Assembly: GCA_030829985.1 (NCBI GenBank)
Contig: JAURNW010000001.1
Span: 1-46,996, forward strand
Reading direction: 5' to 3'
DNA from: Gammaproteobacteria bacterium
GTDB lineage: Bacteria > Pseudomonadota > Gammaproteobacteria > Eutrophobiales > Eutrophobiaceae
DNA: 46,996 nt
Part shown: piece after piece, positions 44,826 to 46,996 of the stretch
How positions within the stretch are numbered: the stretch's first letter is position 1
Layout: every line of letters begins with the position of its first letter
Translations under genes and position numbers: made by a program
The notes under the pieces: model-generated
Told to the model about the DNA's origin: nothing
What the model saw: only the letters and a program-made list of their open reading frames with translations
The model's database searches: none

Positions 44826-46025
44826 TTATGGTCTTGGGTTATACATCGCCGCATTACCGTCCTTTGTCATATTGGGATCCTCATTACAATTATCGCCGGT
44901 GCAGGCGTAGGTACACGTAAAATCGACGATTTGAACAAACTTAGGGTCGAAATTTGTGCACTTATCGTTTTTTGATGCGCCTTGCACCCAGCCGCTAACA
45001 GCATCTTGGCGGTGCCCGCATCTGCGCACCAGTTCTCTTGCGCCGGTATCATGATTTACCAATTCGTTGATGCAAATGTTATTGGGCCACTCGCATGTTT
45101 CTTCATGGTGTAGCCGTTCACATATCTGTGGCCTTCCGGAACACACTTGGCATTTCACGGGTTTATAGGGATCTTTGCGGTTAACGCTGTCCGGTTGACA
45201 CGTGCCGGTGATCGGAAACGTTGTTAGCGTCGGATCATCGGGAATAAAGACATCTCCATCCTTACAGGGGTGGTCATCCTTGGTTGGCATCTTGTCAGCC
45301 GTGGTCGCTGCACCCGTTGCCGCTTTCGTAGGAGGTGGCGGAGGCGGAGGTGGCGGAGGCGGATCGGTTTTGGCCACAGGCGCGGCCGGTGGTGGCGTTG
45401 ATGAACACTTTAAAGCCACAGGATCGAAATACCGGCCGGGTTGACAGACATCATTGCATTGTTTCTGCGCTGCAGAAAAATGCTGGTGAGGTTGACAATC
45501 TGCTTGTGATTTCGACACTGGGGCCGAAGGTGGCGATGTGGTCGCTGCATTTGTAGTTGAACAAGGAGTATTAACTAGTAGTGCAGTAAAACTGACAACT
45601 GAATCATTATTAATCGCACCGGGCGCAACAAACCCGTTTTTGTTCAATGTATTATAAGTCTCACGTACTATGCCGGTATTGTGTTCTCCCTCGGTAGCGA
45701 CATCGGCCTTGAAGTGCAGACCAATTGGTTTACCGTATCCCAAGTCGGTCTTGACGATGCTGAGATCACCATACGGACTACTCGGTGTGTCGGAGACTAG
45801 CGATATTGATGGATCAGCGCAAAGGTCAATACCGCCTGTGTCAGCGTCAATGATCGTTTCTTCACGTAGCACATCATATAACTCGATTAGCTCTACGCTG
45901 GTTGCGCGTTCATCGTATGATTTGTATAGCGTGAAAGCTATTCCCGCGAGGATGCCTACCACGGCAACGGTAGCAATTAATTCTAATAGCGTAAAAGCTG
46001 ATTGTCGATTTTGATTCATTTTCAA
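44826..46025 (-). CDS. Long pilin-like protein with proline linker and cysteine-rich C-terminal domain
   Basis: A 399-residue prepilin. Leader MKMNQNRQSA precedes FTLLELIATVAVVGILAG (Ala at the cleavage site instead of Gly). Residues about 11-158 are a pilin domain paralogous to the next gene's product (Cys69/Cys155). Two 14-residue CQP...C units follow (177-190 and 194-207). A linker contains eleven consecutive prolines (222-232). The C-terminal domain has Cys254/Cys276 and then ten cysteines at 292, 295, 302, 311, 318, 336, 356, 371, 375 and 380 with Asn381, a pattern like three-finger Ly6/uPAR domains. A display or adhesin function is inferred. Confidence 0.82.
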   Translation of the reverse strand: MKMNQNRQSAFTLLELIATVAVVGILAGIAFTLYKSYDERATSVELIELYDVLREETIIDADTGGIDLCADPSISLVSDTPSSPYGDLSIVKTDLGYGKPIGLHFKADVATEGEHNTGIVRETYNTLNKNGFVAPGAINNDSVVSFTALLVNTPCSTTNAATTSPPSAPVSKSQADCQPHQHFSAAQKQCNDVCQPGRYFDPVALKCSSTPPPAAPVAKTDPPPPPPPPPPPTKAATGAATTADKMPTKDDHPCKDGDVFIPDDPTLTTFPITGTCQPDSVNRKDPYKPVKCQVCSGRPQICERLHHEETCEWPNNICINELVNHDTGARELVRRCGHRQDAVSGWVQGASKNDKCTNFDPKFVQIVDFTCTYACTGDNCNEDPNMTKDGNAAMYNPRP

Positions 46026-46114
46026 TGTCCAAAATTAGAGAATTAAGTTTGAATAGTTTTATAAGGTATAAAAAATCCATCAATCTTGCAAAAGCGAAAG
46101 TGATAAGTCAAAGC

Positions 46115-46681
46115 TTATATTACGCGATTTGGGAACCGTTTAAACATTTTATACACAGCTTCTTTAAATCGAGATTGTATCGCTTCTGGACTTTGTCGTT
46201 CTTGATCATTATCGAAAATGACTTCCTCTGCTGAACCAACCCAAAGTGTTCTGTCCATATGCAGATCATGAGCGTGTATTATGAGCGTGCGCTCCGGGAT
46301 CAGTTCAATTCTTTCTGCTAAAACTTTACTGTGATTAATTCTTGGTGCATGTAACAAGGCTTGTTCTCTAATGTGTATAGCATAGCCAATTTGAAGTTCG
46401 CATTGATGGTTTGAGACTTCAGTGTAATTCTTTTCTTGCATAGTTCTGGCTACATCTGATTTAAGCCAATCTTCCAACTCTGGATGTATAGTGACTATAT
46501 GCTGACTTTGTTCATCATCCATTGGGTAAAAGCAGTATTTAGTCAAGCTGCCAATATCACTTTTGGGTGCCAGGTGCGATTTTATAATGAGTTCTGGAAA
46601 AACTGTATTATTAGCAAATATCGATAATGAAAATAGTAGCCCGGATACAAAAGTTATGATTTTTAGATGATGAAATTGCAC
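46115..46681 (-). CDS. Exported DUF4136-like protein
   Basis: A 188-residue protein with a signal peptide (about 1-23, cut near IFAN). The mature part contains the family's recognisable flow: DVARTMQEKNYTEVS, then a strand-rich segment and TLWVGSAEEVIF, ending with a helix and KMFKRFPN. DUF4136 proteins are small periplasmic or lipoprotein-like proteins of unknown role; this one lacks a lipobox. It is the first gene in the direction of transcription of the pilin cluster, 89 bases before the long pilin, and may not belong to it functionally. Confidence 0.65.
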   Translation of the reverse strand: MQFHHLKIITFVSGLLFSLSIFANNTVFPELIIKSHLAPKSDIGSLTKYCFYPMDDEQSQHIVTIHPELEDWLKSDVARTMQEKNYTEVSNHQCELQIGYAIHIREQALLHAPRINHSKVLAERIELIPERTLIIHAHDLHMDRTLWVGSAEEVIFDNDQERQSPEAIQSRFKEAVYKMFKRFPNRVI

Positions 46682-46847
46682 AGAATCTCTCCGAGTTAAA
46701 AATATGAACCAAGTTATATATTACTGGTTTTTATCGAGAAATCCTATAAATCATAAAGGATATAGATTAAATCTAGCTTACTACTAGTAAATAAAATCAA
46801 TTAAACTATTCAGCAAATAACACGTAAAACTGATGTGGTGAAAACTT

Positions 46848-46880
46848 ATGATGAACGTGAAAAATGCACTGATAATTATT
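46848..46880 (+). pseudogene. Possible 5' gene stub interrupted by IS
   Basis: ATG ATG AAC GTG ... encodes MMNVKNALIII and then runs straight into the IS end (VPRQPHVDQLA, stop). The hydrophobic start could be a signal peptide or membrane helix of a disrupted gene. Only eleven native codons remain, so this is tentative. Confidence 0.25.
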
Positions 46881-46996
46881 GTACCCCGTCAGCCCCATGT
46901 GGACCAATTAGCCTAATTGCCTAAGAGATAGTTTTCGTTCATCGTTAACCGAAGAGGAAACGATGATGACAAATAAAAGAAGTGCAGAACAAACCG
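46880..46996 (+). mobile_element. 5' end of the same IS element, truncated by the window edge
   Basis: Begins TGTACCCCGTCAGCCCCAT and matches the left-end copy in inverted orientation with one difference over about 117 bases (second codon ATG here, AGG there). It therefore reads out of the window to the right. The near identity points to recent transposition or ongoing homogenisation. Confidence 0.8.
46963..46996 (+). CDS. Transposase OrfA, N-terminal 11 codons only (partial)
   Basis: ATG at 46963 opens MMTNKRSAEQT and runs off the right edge. GAGGAAA lies six bases upstream. It is the same protein as the partial frame at 1-45, with Met instead of Arg at position 2. Confidence 0.6.
   Translation, partial: MMTNKRSAEQT

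Noticed and set aside
45202-45444. Plus-strand frame rich in glycine
   Set aside because: It is the complement of the pilin's polyproline linker; composition is an artefact.

Overview
The window is a block of AT-rich gammaproteobacterial chromosome. The evidence is the order trigger factor-clpP-clpX-lon-HU-ppiD with interspersed tRNAs, plus FabI, glutathione reductase, DarP, an Mla lipid-transport system and a polyphosphate:AMP phosphotransferase. I cannot name genus or species from sequence alone. Both ends are cut inside copies of the same insertion sequence (probably IS3 family). The copies read outward and differ at one position over about 117 aligned bases, so the true contig probably breaks at these repeats.

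Layout. 1-358: IS end and a 3' gene fragment. 434-706: a small secreted Cys-rich protein. 959-9786: tRNA-Leu, then the protein-quality-control block tig-clpP-clpX-lon-hup, tRNA-Val, tRNA-Asp and ppiD. 9783-11784 (minus): a dicarboxylate/amino-acid symporter and fabI. 11880-18543: an oligopeptide-type ABC importer operon with an acyl-CoA thioesterase inside it. 18589-19478: a UbiA-type prenyltransferase split by a -1 frameshift. 19622-26286: thiol and redox genes (two glutathione transferases, glutathione reductase, a TVP38 membrane protein overlapping a flavin disulfide oxidoreductase), DarP and small proteins. 26977-29701: mlaC, convergent with mlaFED. 29793-33683: a 1296-residue Sel1-repeat protein. 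33848-40496: an amino-acid permease, PAP, an isocitrate-lyase-family enzyme, a DUF3311/symporter pair, a K+ channel-like protein and a DUF2237 protein. 40543-41118: an SRAP (YedK-like) gene truncated at an IS end.

From about 41100 to the right end the character changes. A 480-base non-coding scar holds two partial IS ends in the same orientation and a tRNA-Asn-like remnant whose 3' half is intact. Next comes a minus-strand cluster, apparently an orphan pilus-type module. In transcription order it has a DUF4136-like exported protein, a long type IV pilin-like protein, a second paralogous pilin, a small one-helix protein and a GspE/PilB-type ATPase with a C-terminal receiver-like domain. The module lacks an inner-membrane platform protein, prepilin peptidase and secretin, so it would have to borrow those from elsewhere. 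It is bounded by IS sequence on both sides.

The most interesting observation is the C-terminal part of the long pilin (44826-46025). After an 11-proline linker it carries ten cysteines whose order and several exact spacings match the three-finger (Ly6/uPAR, CD59-like) fold, including the terminal C-x4-C-N. That fold is classically animal. A pilin presenting such a domain, in an IS-bounded cassette with its own receiver-tagged assembly ATPase, is the best candidate here for an undescribed system. This is pattern recognition by eye; structure prediction and profile searches would decide it.
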